Below are positions 41,331 to 48,934 of a stretch of DNA of 48,934 bases, one piece after another. The stretch is from JASFWK01 sp050049355 (lineage in GTDB: Bacteria > Chloroflexota > Anaerolineae > B4-G1 > DUEL01). The position numbers and the translations under genes are program-made. How positions within the stretch are numbered: position 1 is the first letter of the stretch; every line of letters starts with the position of its first letter. Location: positions 1 through 48,934 of the forward strand of contig JASFWK010000006.1 in NCBI GenBank assembly GCA_050049355.1, written 5' to 3'. The notes under the pieces are model-generated. The model ran no database searches. It saw only the letters and a program-made list of their open reading frames with translations, and was not told where the DNA came from.

Positions 41331-41376
41331 CGGTGGTGCGTGTGCAAGTCTGTATTCTCTTCAGGAGGGAGACTCT

Positions 41377-43221
41377 ATGTGTGGCATTGTTGGTTATGTC
41401 GGACCGCGAGATGCGACCCCCATCATCCTTGAGGGTTTGAAGCGACTGGAGTATCGAGGCTACGACTCCGCTGGGTTGGCGGTGGTGCAGTTGGACGGGG
41501 CCATCGGAGTCCGTCGGGAAGTGGGGAAGCTGGACCAACTGGCTGGAAAAGTGCAGGAGGAACCCCTCTCCGGCCTCATCGGCATCGGCCACACCCGTTG
41601 GGCCACTCATGGCCGACCGTGCGAGCGCAATGCCCATCCCCATCTGGGTCCGGAGGGGAATGTTGCTGTCGTACACAACGGGATCATCGAGAACTTCCGC
41701 GCGCTGCGGGAGGAGCTGGGAGCCGAAGGGGACCGTTTCGCCTCAGAGACCGACACTGAGGTGGTGGTTCATCTGGTGGAGGGGTATCTGGCTGGCGGGG
41801 CCGATCTGAACACGGCGGTGCGTCAGGCACTTGGGCGGATCAAGGGAGCCAATGCCTTCCTCTTCCTCAGCCGCACTTACCCTGATCGGATCATCGCTGC
41901 ACGGCTGGGCAACGCCGGCGGACTGACCATAGGTTTGGGTGAGGGCGAAAACTTCATCGCTTCGGACATCCCCGCCATCCTCGAGCATAGTCGCGATATG
42001 GTCTTCTTGGAAGACCGTCAACTGGCGATGATGACCTCGGACGAGGTGCGGGTGGAGACTTTGGACGGCGAGGCTGTTCCCATTGAGCCCTACACCATCT
42101 CCTGGGATCCCGTCTCGGCGGCCAAGGGGCCATACCGTCACTTCATGCAGAAGGAGATCTACGAGCAGGCTCGCTCCGTCACCGATACCATCCGAGGCCG
42201 GGCCGACTTTGACATCGGACGGGTGCGGCTGGAGGGATTGACCATCACCCCGGAGGAAGCCCGAAGCTTGGAGAAGTTGGTCATTGTCGCCTGCGGCACC
42301 TCCGCCTATGCTGGATTGGTGGGGAAGTTCATCATTGAGGCGCTGGCCCGGCTGCCGGTGGAGGTGGACTACGGTTCCGAGTTCCGCTATCGTGACCCCC
42401 TCATCGACGAGCGGACGGCGATCCTGGCGGTCACTCAGAGCGGGGAGACGGTCGACACGCTGGCGGCGTTGGAGGAGGGACAGCGGAAGGGGGCGCGCTT
42501 GTGGGCCATTGTCAACGTCATCGGCAGCCAGGCCCACCGCATCTCCGACGGCCACATCCTTATGCACGCCGGCCCGGAGATCGGGGTCGCCTCGACCAAA
42601 GCCTTCACCGCCAGCCTGGTGGACCTCTATCTCTTGGGCTGCTACCTGGGGGAGCTCCGCGGGGTCCTTGAGGGAGAGGAACTCCAACAGCGGGTAGACG
42701 ATCTGGCGGCCCTGCCGGATATGATCGGCCAGTTGCTGGACCACGGAGATGTCTATGAGCAGTTAGCTCAGATCTTCCACGACCGGGAGCACTTCCTCTA
42801 CTTGGGCCGGGGCATCAACTACCCTATAGCCCTGGAGGGGGCTCTGAAGCTCAAGGAGATCTCCTACATCCACGCAGAGGGGTATCCGGCCGGGGAGATG
42901 AAACACGGTCCCATAGCTTTGATCGACGAGGCTATGCCTGTGGTAGCTATCGCGGTGCGCGACCGCGTCTACGACAAGATGGTCAGTCAAGTTGAGCAGG
43001 TCAAGGCACGCGGTGGCATCATCATTGTCCTGACTGCAGAAGGGGACGAGCAGATTGCGGCGAAGGCCGACCACGTCCTGACGGTTCCAGAGACACCGCC
43101 TCTGCTATCTCCGGTGGTCAATGTGGTTCCGCTGCAGCTCCTGGCTTACCACCTGGCGGTGCGTCGCGGCTGCGACGTAGATCAGCCGCGGAATCTGGCC
43201 AAGAGTGTGACCGTGGAGTAA
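41377..43221 (+). CDS. glmS: Glutamine-fructose-6-phosphate aminotransferase
   Basis: Makes glucosamine-6-phosphate, the first amino sugar for cell wall and glycans. 614 residues, the normal length. Cys2 directly after Met (MCGIVGYVG) is the glutaminase nucleophile; RWATHG and the HNGIIENF segment complete the N-terminal domain. Two SIS domains bind fructose-6-phosphate (CGTSAYAG, TQSGETVDTLAAL, EGYPAGEMKHGPIALI), ending in the family's NLAKSVTVE. AGGAGGG lies 7 bases before the ATG. The upstream ribozyme would turn expression down when the product accumulates. Confidence 0.97.
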   Translation: MCGIVGYVGPRDATPIILEGLKRLEYRGYDSAGLAVVQLDGAIGVRREVGKLDQLAGKVQEEPLSGLIGIGHTRWATHGRPCERNAHPHLGPEGNVAVVHNGIIENFRALREELGAEGDRFASETDTEVVVHLVEGYLAGGADLNTAVRQALGRIKGANAFLFLSRTYPDRIIAARLGNAGGLTIGLGEGENFIASDIPAILEHSRDMVFLEDRQLAMMTSDEVRVETLDGEAVPIEPYTISWDPVSAAKGPYRHFMQKEIYEQARSVTDTIRGRADFDIGRVRLEGLTITPEEARSLEKLVIVACGTSAYAGLVGKFIIEALARLPVEVDYGSEFRYRDPLIDERTAILAVTQSGETVDTLAALEEGQRKGARLWAIVNVIGSQAHRISDGHILMHAGPEIGVASTKAFTASLVDLYLLGCYLGELRGVLEGEELQQRVDDLAALPDMIGQLLDHGDVYEQLAQIFHDREHFLYLGRGINYPIALEGALKLKEISYIHAEGYPAGEMKHGPIALIDEAMPVVAIAVRDRVYDKMVSQVEQVKARGGIIIVLTAEGDEQIAAKADHVLTVPETPPLLSPVVNVVPLQLLAYHLAVRRGCDVDQPRNLAKSVTVE

Positions 43222-43430
43222 GGGACGCAGGGACGAAGCTCCGCAGCCAGTGTCGTGTTGGCTGTGCCCAACAGAGGGCGCCAGGCAGGAAACGCAGTCG
43301 GCGATTGCACCCTCCCGCCTGTACTCGCGCAGTCCATTCGCTTGTCCTGTCGCTCCTCTCTAGAGCGCCGGGCTGGGAGAGCCTGGTCTAGCCTGTAGGT
43401 AGATTGTCCGGTCTATGTGAAGTATGCAAG

Positions 43431-43472
43431 AGGAAGCCTTGCGAGGGAATAGAACCCTTCGCAAGGCTTCCT
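43431..43472. terminator. Long hairpin between convergent glmS and the DUF4332 gene
   Basis: AGGAAGCCTTGCGA-GGG (43431-43447) pairs with CCC-TTCGCAAGGCTTCCT (43455-43472): 17 pairs with one bulged base and a 7-base loop. It lies 33 bases beyond the minus-strand stop and about 210 beyond glmS. No T-run is present on either side; a bidirectional barrier is inferred. The rest of the 283-base gap holds nothing I recognise. Confidence 0.6.
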
Positions 43473-43504
43473 GGTTCCCGGTGCGATTGCGCCCGGAATG
43501 GCTC

Positions 43505-43909
43505 TTAGTAGGTGACGACGCGGGGCAGGGTCTTTGCCTGTTTCACCCAGGCGACCACCATATCCCGGTTGGGTGGTCGGCGGACCAGACGTTTCTGCTT
43601 GTTGACCTCCATCATTCTGGTGTGCAGGTTGGCCGGATTGCGTTGCGCCAGCTCAGCTACGGTGTCTACCCCGGCAGCTTCCAGGAGATCGCTGTACTCC
43701 TCGCCCACACCGCGGATCCGCATCAGGTCGGCGCGATTGATCCACTCCAGGATGTAGTGTCGGCCGATGCCGGTCTTCTCCTCCAGTCTCCTTCGCCCCT
43801 CCGGCGTTGCCCCCGCGCGGAGGAGGGCCTCGGTGGACCTGATATCCACCGCGCGCAGCTTCTCGGCGTACTTAGGACCAATGCCCTCGATTGCCTCTAG
43901 CTTCGCCAT
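43505..43909 (-). CDS. DUF4332 helix-hairpin-helix protein
   Basis: 134 residues from the ATG at 43909, with AAAGGAGGG upstream. Two helix-hairpin-helix units are visible: IEGIGPKYAEKLRAVDI and IRGVGEEYSDLLEAAGV, the glycine hairpins that contact DNA or RNA backbone. This is the DUF4332 pattern, seen fused to or near nucleic-acid enzymes. The C-terminus is basic (NKQKRLVRRPPNRD). Likely DNA-binding in the cytoplasm; the precise role is unknown. It lies 100 bases downstream of scpB on the same strand. Confidence 0.83.
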   Translation of the reverse strand: MAKLEAIEGIGPKYAEKLRAVDIRSTEALLRAGATPEGRRRLEEKTGIGRHYILEWINRADLMRIRGVGEEYSDLLEAAGVDTVAELAQRNPANLHTRMMEVNKQKRLVRRPPNRDMVVAWVKQAKTLPRVVTY

Positions 43910-44009
43910 CGTAACCCTCCTTTTGCTCCACTCACTTGGGTTTACGTGAAACCTACTCGCTCGATGCTGTCCCGGTGAGAACCTGGGCGCAGCTGAGGAG
44001 CGCCTGGGG

Positions 44010-44522
44010 CTACTCATTCGCATCCAGGGGAGGGAGATCCTCCAGTCTCTTCAGGCCGAAATGCTGTAGGAAGGAGAAACTCGTGCCGTACATGATGGGC
44101 CGCCCCACTCTCTGTGCTCGCCCCATGTTCTCGATCAGACCCGCAGACAGCAAGGTGCGCAGCACGCTGTCGCAGCTAACTCCCCGAACGACCTCGATCT
44201 CCGGTCGGGAGACAGGTTGGCGGTACGCGATGATGGCCAGCGTCTCCAGAGCGGCAGGCGAAAGCCGCCTTCGGTTGCCCAATCCCAGGAACCGCTCCAC
44301 GTGAGAGGCCGCCTCGGGCGCGGTGACCAGCTGGACGCGAGTGGCCATCCGCTCCAGCCGCAGACCGCGATCCTGCAGCGTCTCCTCAAGGTTCTGCAGC
44401 GCCTGCTCAACCTCTCGCTCGCTCACCTCAAGTGCCTTGGCAAGCTGCCCTACCGACACGGGATCGTCGGCCACGAAGAGCAGGTTCTCAATCAGTGCAG
44501 GTAGTTCCAATGCCCGTCTCAC
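44010..44522 (-). CDS. scpB: Segregation and condensation protein B
   Basis: 170 residues, two winged helices typical of ScpB, a dimeric partner of ScpA and SMC in chromosome compaction. Motifs: LPALIENLLFVADDPVSVGQLAKAL at the N-terminus and LAIIAYRQPVSRPEIEVVRGV before the second winged helix, then GRAQRVGRPIMYGTS. GTG 44522 overlaps the stop of the AmaP-like gene (GTGA), so the two are coupled. scpA and smc are not in the window. Confidence 0.93.
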   Translation of the reverse strand: MRRALELPALIENLLFVADDPVSVGQLAKALEVSEREVEQALQNLEETLQDRGLRLERMATRVQLVTAPEAASHVERFLGLGNRRRLSPAALETLAIIAYRQPVSRPEIEVVRGVSCDSVLRTLLSAGLIENMGRAQRVGRPIMYGTSFSFLQHFGLKRLEDLPPLDANE

Positions 44523-45130
44523 TCCTCAGCTACTGTGGGCTCGGGCGGAGGGGCCTCTGGTCTTGGAGGCGGCGTGGCCTCTGGTTTTGGGGGCGCCGGG
44601 GCTGCGTGTACCGTTACCTTGGGGGGAGTGGTCAGTTTGATCCCCACACGCTCTTCCACCGCCCGCCGTACTGTCTCCACGATTTGCGAGGCCCGTGCAG
44701 GGACTGGGCTGTCTCCCTTCAGGTCCACGTTCACCTTGACCACCACTCCTCCTCTCTTGGCCGAGACACGTGGACGGGTGCGCAAGACGTTCGGCAGCTG
44801 GCTCACATCGTATGCGATGCGCTCGCTAACGGTCTTCAGGCTGACCTCTACCTCTCCTCCGCCCACCTTCTGCAGGCGAACTGTCCTGGGCTGCCGGCGA
44901 CGAAGCTCCAGCACTAGGACGGAGATGCAGAGTGCGAGCCAGATCAGGGCAGCCAAGATACCAAGAGACAGCCGGACATACCAATCCACCGGGTCCAGTG
45001 AGTCAGCCACTTGTATCATCCATCCCCCCACTGCGCCCAGGATCGGGATTGGCGCCACGAACACCGCAGTGCCGATGGGAATCGCCAACAGCACTACCAC
45101 TACAACCATGACGCGGTTGAAAGTGTTCAT
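44519..45130 (-). CDS. AmaP/Asp23-like membrane anchor protein
   Basis: 203 residues from ATG 45130 (MNTFNRVMVV) with AAAGGAGGG upstream. Two membrane helices (about 5-35 and 53-75) are followed by a cytoplasmic domain of the Asp23/AmaP type (GGGEVEVSLKTVSERIAYDVSQL, GGVVVKVNVDLKGD, IVETVRRAVEERVGI). The last ~35 residues are Pro/Glu-rich and likely unstructured. In Firmicutes AmaP anchors Asp23 near the membrane during envelope stress. A -10 box lies just upstream inside the end of rimO. Confidence 0.8.
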   Translation of the reverse strand: MNTFNRVMVVVVVLLAIPIGTAVFVAPIPILGAVGGWMIQVADSLDPVDWYVRLSLGILAALIWLALCISVLVLELRRRQPRTVRLQKVGGGEVEVSLKTVSERIAYDVSQLPNVLRTRPRVSAKRGGVVVKVNVDLKGDSPVPARASQIVETVRRAVEERVGIKLTTPPKVTVHAAPAPPKPEATPPPRPEAPPPEPTVAEE

Positions 45131-45182
45131 CTTCCCTCCTTTGCTTTCACAGCACCTTGGCTCACTTTGCGATGACAATTCT

Positions 45183-45191
45183 ATTATAGCA
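45183..45191 (-). promoter_or_regulatory. Extended -10 overlapping the rimO stop codon
   Basis: Minus strand TGC-TATAAT (45191-45183): the TAA stop of rimO is part of the TATAAT. No good -35 is seen. It could start an AmaP-scpB-DUF4332 transcript. Confidence 0.5.
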
Positions 45192-46620
45192 CAACTTCCT
45201 TGCCCGGCCCACTCTTGGGCAAGGAGGACGACGGGCTGTCAGGCTTGACCGACCCGTGGTCAGGTGGGGCGAGGCGGCCGATCAGGTCGTGCTCCAGTGC
45301 TCTGGTGATACGCACCGACACCATCTCTCCGACCGGTGTCTGCTCCTCCACCAAGACCAGTCCGTCGATCTCCGGAGCATCTCGGTAACTGCGGCCAACG
45401 CTCAGTCCATCTCCTTCTCCCTCGATCAGCACGTTCAAGGTTCGTCCCACCAAGGCCCGGTTCCTCTCCAGGGAGATCGGCCCCTGGGCCTTCATCAGCC
45501 GTGCACGGCGATCCTCTTTCAACTCCGGTGACACGTCGTCGCGAAGGGCCGCTGCCTCGGTTCCCTCCTCACAGGAGTAGGTGAAGACCCCCACGCGGTC
45601 GAAAGTCACTTCCTTCGCAAAGTTCACGAGCGTCGCAAACTCCTCCTCCGTCTCTCCGGGGTATCCCACGACGAAGGTGGTGCGAATGGCCATCTCGGGC
45701 ATCTGCTCTCGCATCGTCGCTATCGTGCGCCGCACCCACTCCATGTTGGCCGGTCGCCGCATCCGCTGCAGGACGGCTGGATGGGCATGCTGTAGGGGGA
45801 TATCCAGGTACGGCAGCACCTGAGGATGGCGTGCCATCGCCTCAATCAGCCGTGGGGTGACAGCGCCGGGAAAGGCATACATCAGCCGGATCCAGGCAAC
45901 CTCCGGTACGCGCTCCACGATTCGCTCCAGCAACTCTGCCGTCCCATCCTCTATTCCCAGATCTCGCCCGTAGGCGGTTGTGTCCTGGGCGATCAAGATG
46001 ATCTCCTTCACCCCCTGTCTGGAAAGCAGGGCAACGTCCTCCAGAATGCGCTCAGGAGGGCGACTGACCGCAGGGCCTTTGATGAAAGGGATGGCGCAGA
46101 AGGCGCAGGCGCGGCTGCAGCCGTCAGCGATCTTGAGGTAGGCACTGGCTCCCTGGATTGCCACCCTCGGCACGCCTTGCTCGTCCTGCCCGACGGTGGA
46201 AGCGGCTGGCAGATGAATCACGGTATCGCGGTCCTCAACCCCCACCAGTCGCTGAGCGACGTCCGGCACGTCCATCCACCGCCGTGTGCCCAGCAGCCCA
46301 TCCACTTCCGGCACCGCTGTCAGGATCGTCTCCGCGTCGCGCTGGGGCCAGCATCCAGCGACCAGCAGTGCCTGGTTCGGTCGCTTCGTCGCTGCAAGTC
46401 TCTGCAGCGCGGCCAACGATTCCTCTCGCGCCGGCTCAATAAAGCAGCAGGTATTGACGATGATCAAGTCGGCCTTGCTTGGCGCCTCTACTGCCCGGTA
46501 GCCGGTTCGCTCCAGCAGGCTCGCCATTCCCCGGGCATCCACCATGTTCTTCGCGCAACCCAAGGATAAGATGAAGTACTGTCTTGGGCGATGTCGCTCT
46601 TCCTTGCTCTGCCTAGTCAT
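45184..46620 (-). CDS. rimO: Ribosomal protein S12 methylthiotransferase
   Basis: 478 residues. Radical SAM enzyme that adds a methylthio group to Asp89 of ribosomal protein S12. The UPF0004 N-terminus has LGCAKN, NTCCF and AGCWPQ, the three Cys that bind one 4Fe-4S cluster. The second cluster motif is CSRACAFCAIP. RLMYAFPG, DIPLQHAHPAVLQRM and GYPGETEEEF are RimO-specific, and a TRAM domain closes the protein with an acidic tail. The start at 46620 has only a weak GAGAGG-type site. It is the probable first gene of a run ending in the DUF4332 gene. Confidence 0.95.
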   Translation of the reverse strand: MTRQSKEERHRPRQYFILSLGCAKNMVDARGMASLLERTGYRAVEAPSKADLIIVNTCCFIEPAREESLAALQRLAATKRPNQALLVAGCWPQRDAETILTAVPEVDGLLGTRRWMDVPDVAQRLVGVEDRDTVIHLPAASTVGQDEQGVPRVAIQGASAYLKIADGCSRACAFCAIPFIKGPAVSRPPERILEDVALLSRQGVKEIILIAQDTTAYGRDLGIEDGTAELLERIVERVPEVAWIRLMYAFPGAVTPRLIEAMARHPQVLPYLDIPLQHAHPAVLQRMRRPANMEWVRRTIATMREQMPEMAIRTTFVVGYPGETEEEFATLVNFAKEVTFDRVGVFTYSCEEGTEAAALRDDVSPELKEDRRARLMKAQGPISLERNRALVGRTLNVLIEGEGDGLSVGRSYRDAPEIDGLVLVEEQTPVGEMVSVRITRALEHDLIGRLAPPDHGSVKPDSPSSSLPKSGPGKEVVL

Positions 46621-46632
46621 CTGTGGTATCCT
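46604..46632 (+). promoter_or_regulatory. Promoter of the large membrane protein gene
   Basis: -35 TTGCTC (46604-46609), 17-base spacer, -10 TATCCT (46627-46632); predicted leader about 33 bases. It overlaps the 5' end of the divergent rimO. Confidence 0.5.
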
Positions 46633-46672
46633 CTCGGCGAAGTCCAGAATCGGGCGTTCGGGAACTTCCGCG

Positions 46673-48580
46673 ATGCCAAAATGTGAAACTTACGACCTGA
46701 GATCGTCACTCCTCGCGGCTCTGGTTTCCGTGGCGCTGACGCTCCTTCTCTACGGCGACGCGCTGGCCCTTCCACTCTACTCGGATGATCTGCTCCAGGT
46801 CCCGTGGGTAGAGCAGACTGACCTGCCGGATTCCTGGCGCACCGTGGGGCCGTATCGTGACTATCGACCGCTCCATTTCTCTCTGTGGAAGCTTCTCTAC
46901 CTGCTGACGGGCGATCTGACGCCGAAGCTTCTCCACGGCCTCAATCTCGCTGGCCACATCCTCTGTGGCACGTTGGTCGGCCTGCTGGCCAAGCGATTCT
47001 GGCGAAGCCGGCTGGTCGCCCCGCTGGCGGCTGCGTTCTTCGTCGTGTTTCCCTCTGCCTTCGACGCTGTTCCCTGGGCCGTCGCGTTCTCATATCCGCT
47101 GGCTACCGCCCTGGCACTCGGAGCTCTGCTGACCTATCTCCACGCCCACGTCTCGGGCTTGCTGCTTCATCATCTCCTGGCGGTGTTGATGACGGCTCTG
47201 GCCGGCTTCTCCTACGAGGGCGGCGTGATCACCGGGGCGATGATCCTGCTCACCGAGTTGACGGTCCACCGAAGGGGAGGGCGCCGATGCTCCCCCTGGC
47301 CCCTGGTCCACCTGGCCGCTTCAGGATTACCTATGCTCGCCGCGGCACTGATTCGCCCTCAGGGGACCGCACTCGCTGGCCTGGCCTGGCCCGACGTGAT
47401 CCGCAGCGCCACTTATGCTCTCCAGGCGCTCGTATTCCCGACAGCTCCCTTGGCCGGTCTCCTCACCAACCAGGGGCTGAACCCCGTCCTGGCAGTCGTG
47501 CTGGCAGCGCTGCTCACACTGGCGGCGGTGGGGTGGGGCGTGTGGCGCGGCCTGATCCCCGGCGGGCTCTTCTTGGCATTTGGCTGGTGGGCCTTGTGGT
47601 GCCTGCCGCCCATGCTTGCCCTGCGATTCGCCTGGTTGAGCAACGCCCCTCGTACTCTCTACCCGGCAGCTGCGGGAGTCGCTCTCCTGTGGTCCTGCGC
47701 CGTTGGAGGCAGCGCCCCCCGCTGGGGTCCTCCTGCTCTTGTGGCTTTGAGGGTGATTCTGGCTGTGGCCTGTCTTGTTCCTGCTGCCTGGTTCGTAGCT
47801 GGCCGGATGGCGCTCCATCGGCAGGCAGGTGATCTTCTGTGGGAGGTGGTCGCTGCCGCCGAGGTCGATGGGCCGCTCCTAGTTGTTAATCTACCCAGCC
47901 GCATCACACCGCCTGAGCGGCTGTACCCGCTGGGTCACGAGGGCATCATTCCGCTACCGTCCCGCGTAGGCGCGGGCGATTTGGTGGCGGCCCACACGGG
48001 TCGGAAGGATGCCGCTCTCGAGCGCGCCTGGGGCCCGGTCCTGCAGCCGATGCCCTATGCCGTACAGCCCCTTGGCGATCCCCTCACCCTTGAGGACGTC
48101 AGGGCCGCCGGGCGGGTCGCTCTGGTGGTCTACCGGCCCGACCGGATCGATCTTGAGGATGCCGGGGCGGTCCTATCTCACTGGGAGACCAGGGACAGGC
48201 TGGCCTGCTTCGGTGAGAAGGTCGCACTGCTTTCAGCTTCCTGCACCCGCACCGGGTCGGGTCGGGTGATTCTCTCCACGGTGTGGCGGCTGCTTGAGCC
48301 GCTCGAGGAGCGACCTACAGTCTTTGCCCACCTGGTCGGTGAAGGCGGCGTGCTGCTCTCCCAGGGTGATGGCGATCCGCTGCGCGGTCTCTATCCCTTC
48401 CATCTGTGGCGAGCCGGCGAAGTGGCCCGGGATGTGCGTGCCTTTGAGAGTGTCCACTACGGACCGGCGACCGTAGCCCTGGGGGTCTGGGATCCGACGT
48501 CGGGAGCGCGGTGGAAGGCTGTTGGGGTGGATGGAGAGCCACTGCCCGACGACATGTTCCAATGCACAGTCCGTGACTAG
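46673..48580 (+). CDS. Large membrane protein of unknown function, 635 aa
   Basis: ATG 46673 is preferred because the promoter lies 41 bases upstream; the earlier frame is antisense to rimO. About ten membrane helices fill residues 10-400, with an early acidic loop (YSDDLLQVPWVEQTDLP, then YRDYRPLHFSLWKLLY) that recalls GT-C/PMT-type glycosyltransferases. The C-terminal ~200 residues are soluble and beta-rich (WRLLEPLEERPTVFAHLVGEGG). A similar layout is seen in the DUF2723 gene at 34194. I infer a lipid-linked sugar transferase or related protein; no firm family. Confidence 0.68.
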   Translation: MPKCETYDLRSSLLAALVSVALTLLLYGDALALPLYSDDLLQVPWVEQTDLPDSWRTVGPYRDYRPLHFSLWKLLYLLTGDLTPKLLHGLNLAGHILCGTLVGLLAKRFWRSRLVAPLAAAFFVVFPSAFDAVPWAVAFSYPLATALALGALLTYLHAHVSGLLLHHLLAVLMTALAGFSYEGGVITGAMILLTELTVHRRGGRRCSPWPLVHLAASGLPMLAAALIRPQGTALAGLAWPDVIRSATYALQALVFPTAPLAGLLTNQGLNPVLAVVLAALLTLAAVGWGVWRGLIPGGLFLAFGWWALWCLPPMLALRFAWLSNAPRTLYPAAAGVALLWSCAVGGSAPRWGPPALVALRVILAVACLVPAAWFVAGRMALHRQAGDLLWEVVAAAEVDGPLLVVNLPSRITPPERLYPLGHEGIIPLPSRVGAGDLVAAHTGRKDAALERAWGPVLQPMPYAVQPLGDPLTLEDVRAAGRVALVVYRPDRIDLEDAGAVLSHWETRDRLACFGEKVALLSASCTRTGSGRVILSTVWRLLEPLEERPTVFAHLVGEGGVLLSQGDGDPLRGLYPFHLWRAGEVARDVRAFESVHYGPATVALGVWDPTSGARWKAVGVDGEPLPDDMFQCTVRD

Positions 48581-48596
48581 GGGACTGCCTCGCCTT

Positions 48597-48934
48597 TCAC
48601 TCCTCGCATATCACCGTCCTCAGCGCATAGAAGCAGAGCGTGACTCCACCATACTCGCGCTGATCGAAGAGCACCAGGTTCTCCAGCAGCAGATCCTCAT
48701 ACTCGCTCGGGTCAATCTGGGCGATCGCCCAGCCGTCGCGCTCCAGCCATCCCGTCCGTGCGTCTAGCTCATAGAGGGTTCTTGCCCACAGACCCTGGTA
48801 CTGGGGCGGGGCGATGAACACGAAGTCGAAGGGTCTCGGCTCTCGATCTAGGAATTCAAAGACGTCGGTCCCCACCACCTCTGCTGCCTCAGCCAAACCT
48901 GTGTGATCCAGGTTGTCCTGGATAGTGTGCAGCG
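48597..48934 (-). CDS. rsmD: 16S rRNA (guanine966-N2)-methyltransferase, 5' end missing
   Basis: The frame runs off the right edge of the window, so the N-terminus with the SAM loop is missing; the first visible residues read LHTIQDNLDHTGLAEAAEV. FDFVFIAPPQYQGLW stands where RsmD has DPPY: the Asp is Ala and a Gln is inserted before Tyr. Then comes LERDGWAIAQIDPSEYED and a closing YGGVTLCFYAL, all RsmD-like. Its role is N2 methylation of G966 in 16S rRNA. It converges on the large membrane protein gene with 16 bases between. Confidence 0.8.
   Translation of the reverse strand, partial: LHTIQDNLDHTGLAEAAEVVGTDVFEFLDREPRPFDFVFIAPPQYQGLWARTLYELDARTGWLERDGWAIAQIDPSEYEDLLLENLVLFDQREYGGVTLCFYALRTVICEE

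Noticed and set aside
1..48934. CRISPR arrays, IS elements, prophage or integrase genes
   Set aside because: Looked for regular repeats, transposase or integrase motifs on both strands; none seen.

Overview
The window reads as a chromosomal segment of a GC-rich, probably thermophilic or environmental member of the Chloroflexota (Anaerolineae-like). This placement is inferred from several features: lipoproteins with Thr/Pro-rich linkers, no outer-membrane or LPS genes, an RsmD with an APPQY motif, stand-alone TGS-GTPase, DUF4332 and DUF2723 proteins, and very short sigma70-type leaders. I could not run a phylogenetic search. Nearly all of the DNA is coding. There is no phage, IS element, CRISPR array or rRNA; the only RNA genes seen are one tRNA-Ser and one glmS ribozyme.

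Layout. 1-7.2 kb: the end of a HEAT-repeat protein, a two-helix membrane peptide, a PhnP-like metallo-hydrolase behind a possible gene remnant, a P1 (DmpA/NylC-type) peptidase facing away from panB with face-to-face promoters between them, a class III aminotransferase with unusual codon use, and a lipoprotein. 7.4-7.6 kb: tRNA-Ser(GGA) with its own promoter and terminator. 7.6-13 kb (minus strand): a Nudix-GNAT fusion, queG and uvrA. 13.2-15.3 kb: a lipid-kinase-like protein overlapping a Ca2+/H+ antiporter. 15.3-17.3 kb (minus): a DedA-like protein and an MFS carrier. 17.4-21.8 kb: a fused membrane/spermidine-synthase protein, a decayed MFS gene, a Lit-like (DUF1461) membrane protein, an unknown membrane protein and a spermidine-synthase-like protein. 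21.8-29.5 kb: lon, folC, glgC, a PIG-L deacetylase, a zinc-ribbon protein and trmI. 29.9-32.4 kb: a lipoprotein and an Amt-like protein that lacks the twin histidines. 32.5-36.7 kb: a TGS GTPase, a Mut7-C protein, a DUF2723 membrane protein and a DUF5666-like protein. 36.7-41 kb: an MBL hydrolase with MaoC, then a DUF362 ferredoxin-like protein and a PDZ-radical SAM protein. 41-43.2 kb: promoter, glmS ribozyme and glmS. 43.5-46.6 kb (minus): DUF4332, scpB, an AmaP-like protein and rimO. 46.7-48.9 kb: a large membrane protein and the end of rsmD.

How it works together. Most genes are unrelated housekeeping functions in one- to three-gene units. They cover DNA repair (uvrA), proteolysis (lon), folate (folC), pantothenate (panB), glycogen (glgC), amino-sugar synthesis (glmS), tRNA and ribosome modification (queG, trmI, rimO, rsmD) and chromosome segregation (scpB).

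The strongest unusual signals are: (1) a well-formed glmS ribozyme in a non-Firmicute context; (2) five genes whose near-consensus -35/-10 promoters put the transcription start on, or within about three bases of, the start codon, which predicts leaderless mRNAs; (3) an Amt-family protein with both pore histidines replaced; (4) convergent, overlapping promoters around a palindrome between the P1 peptidase gene and panB; (5) an eroded MFS pseudogene. All functional calls rest on motif reading by eye; no database search was possible.
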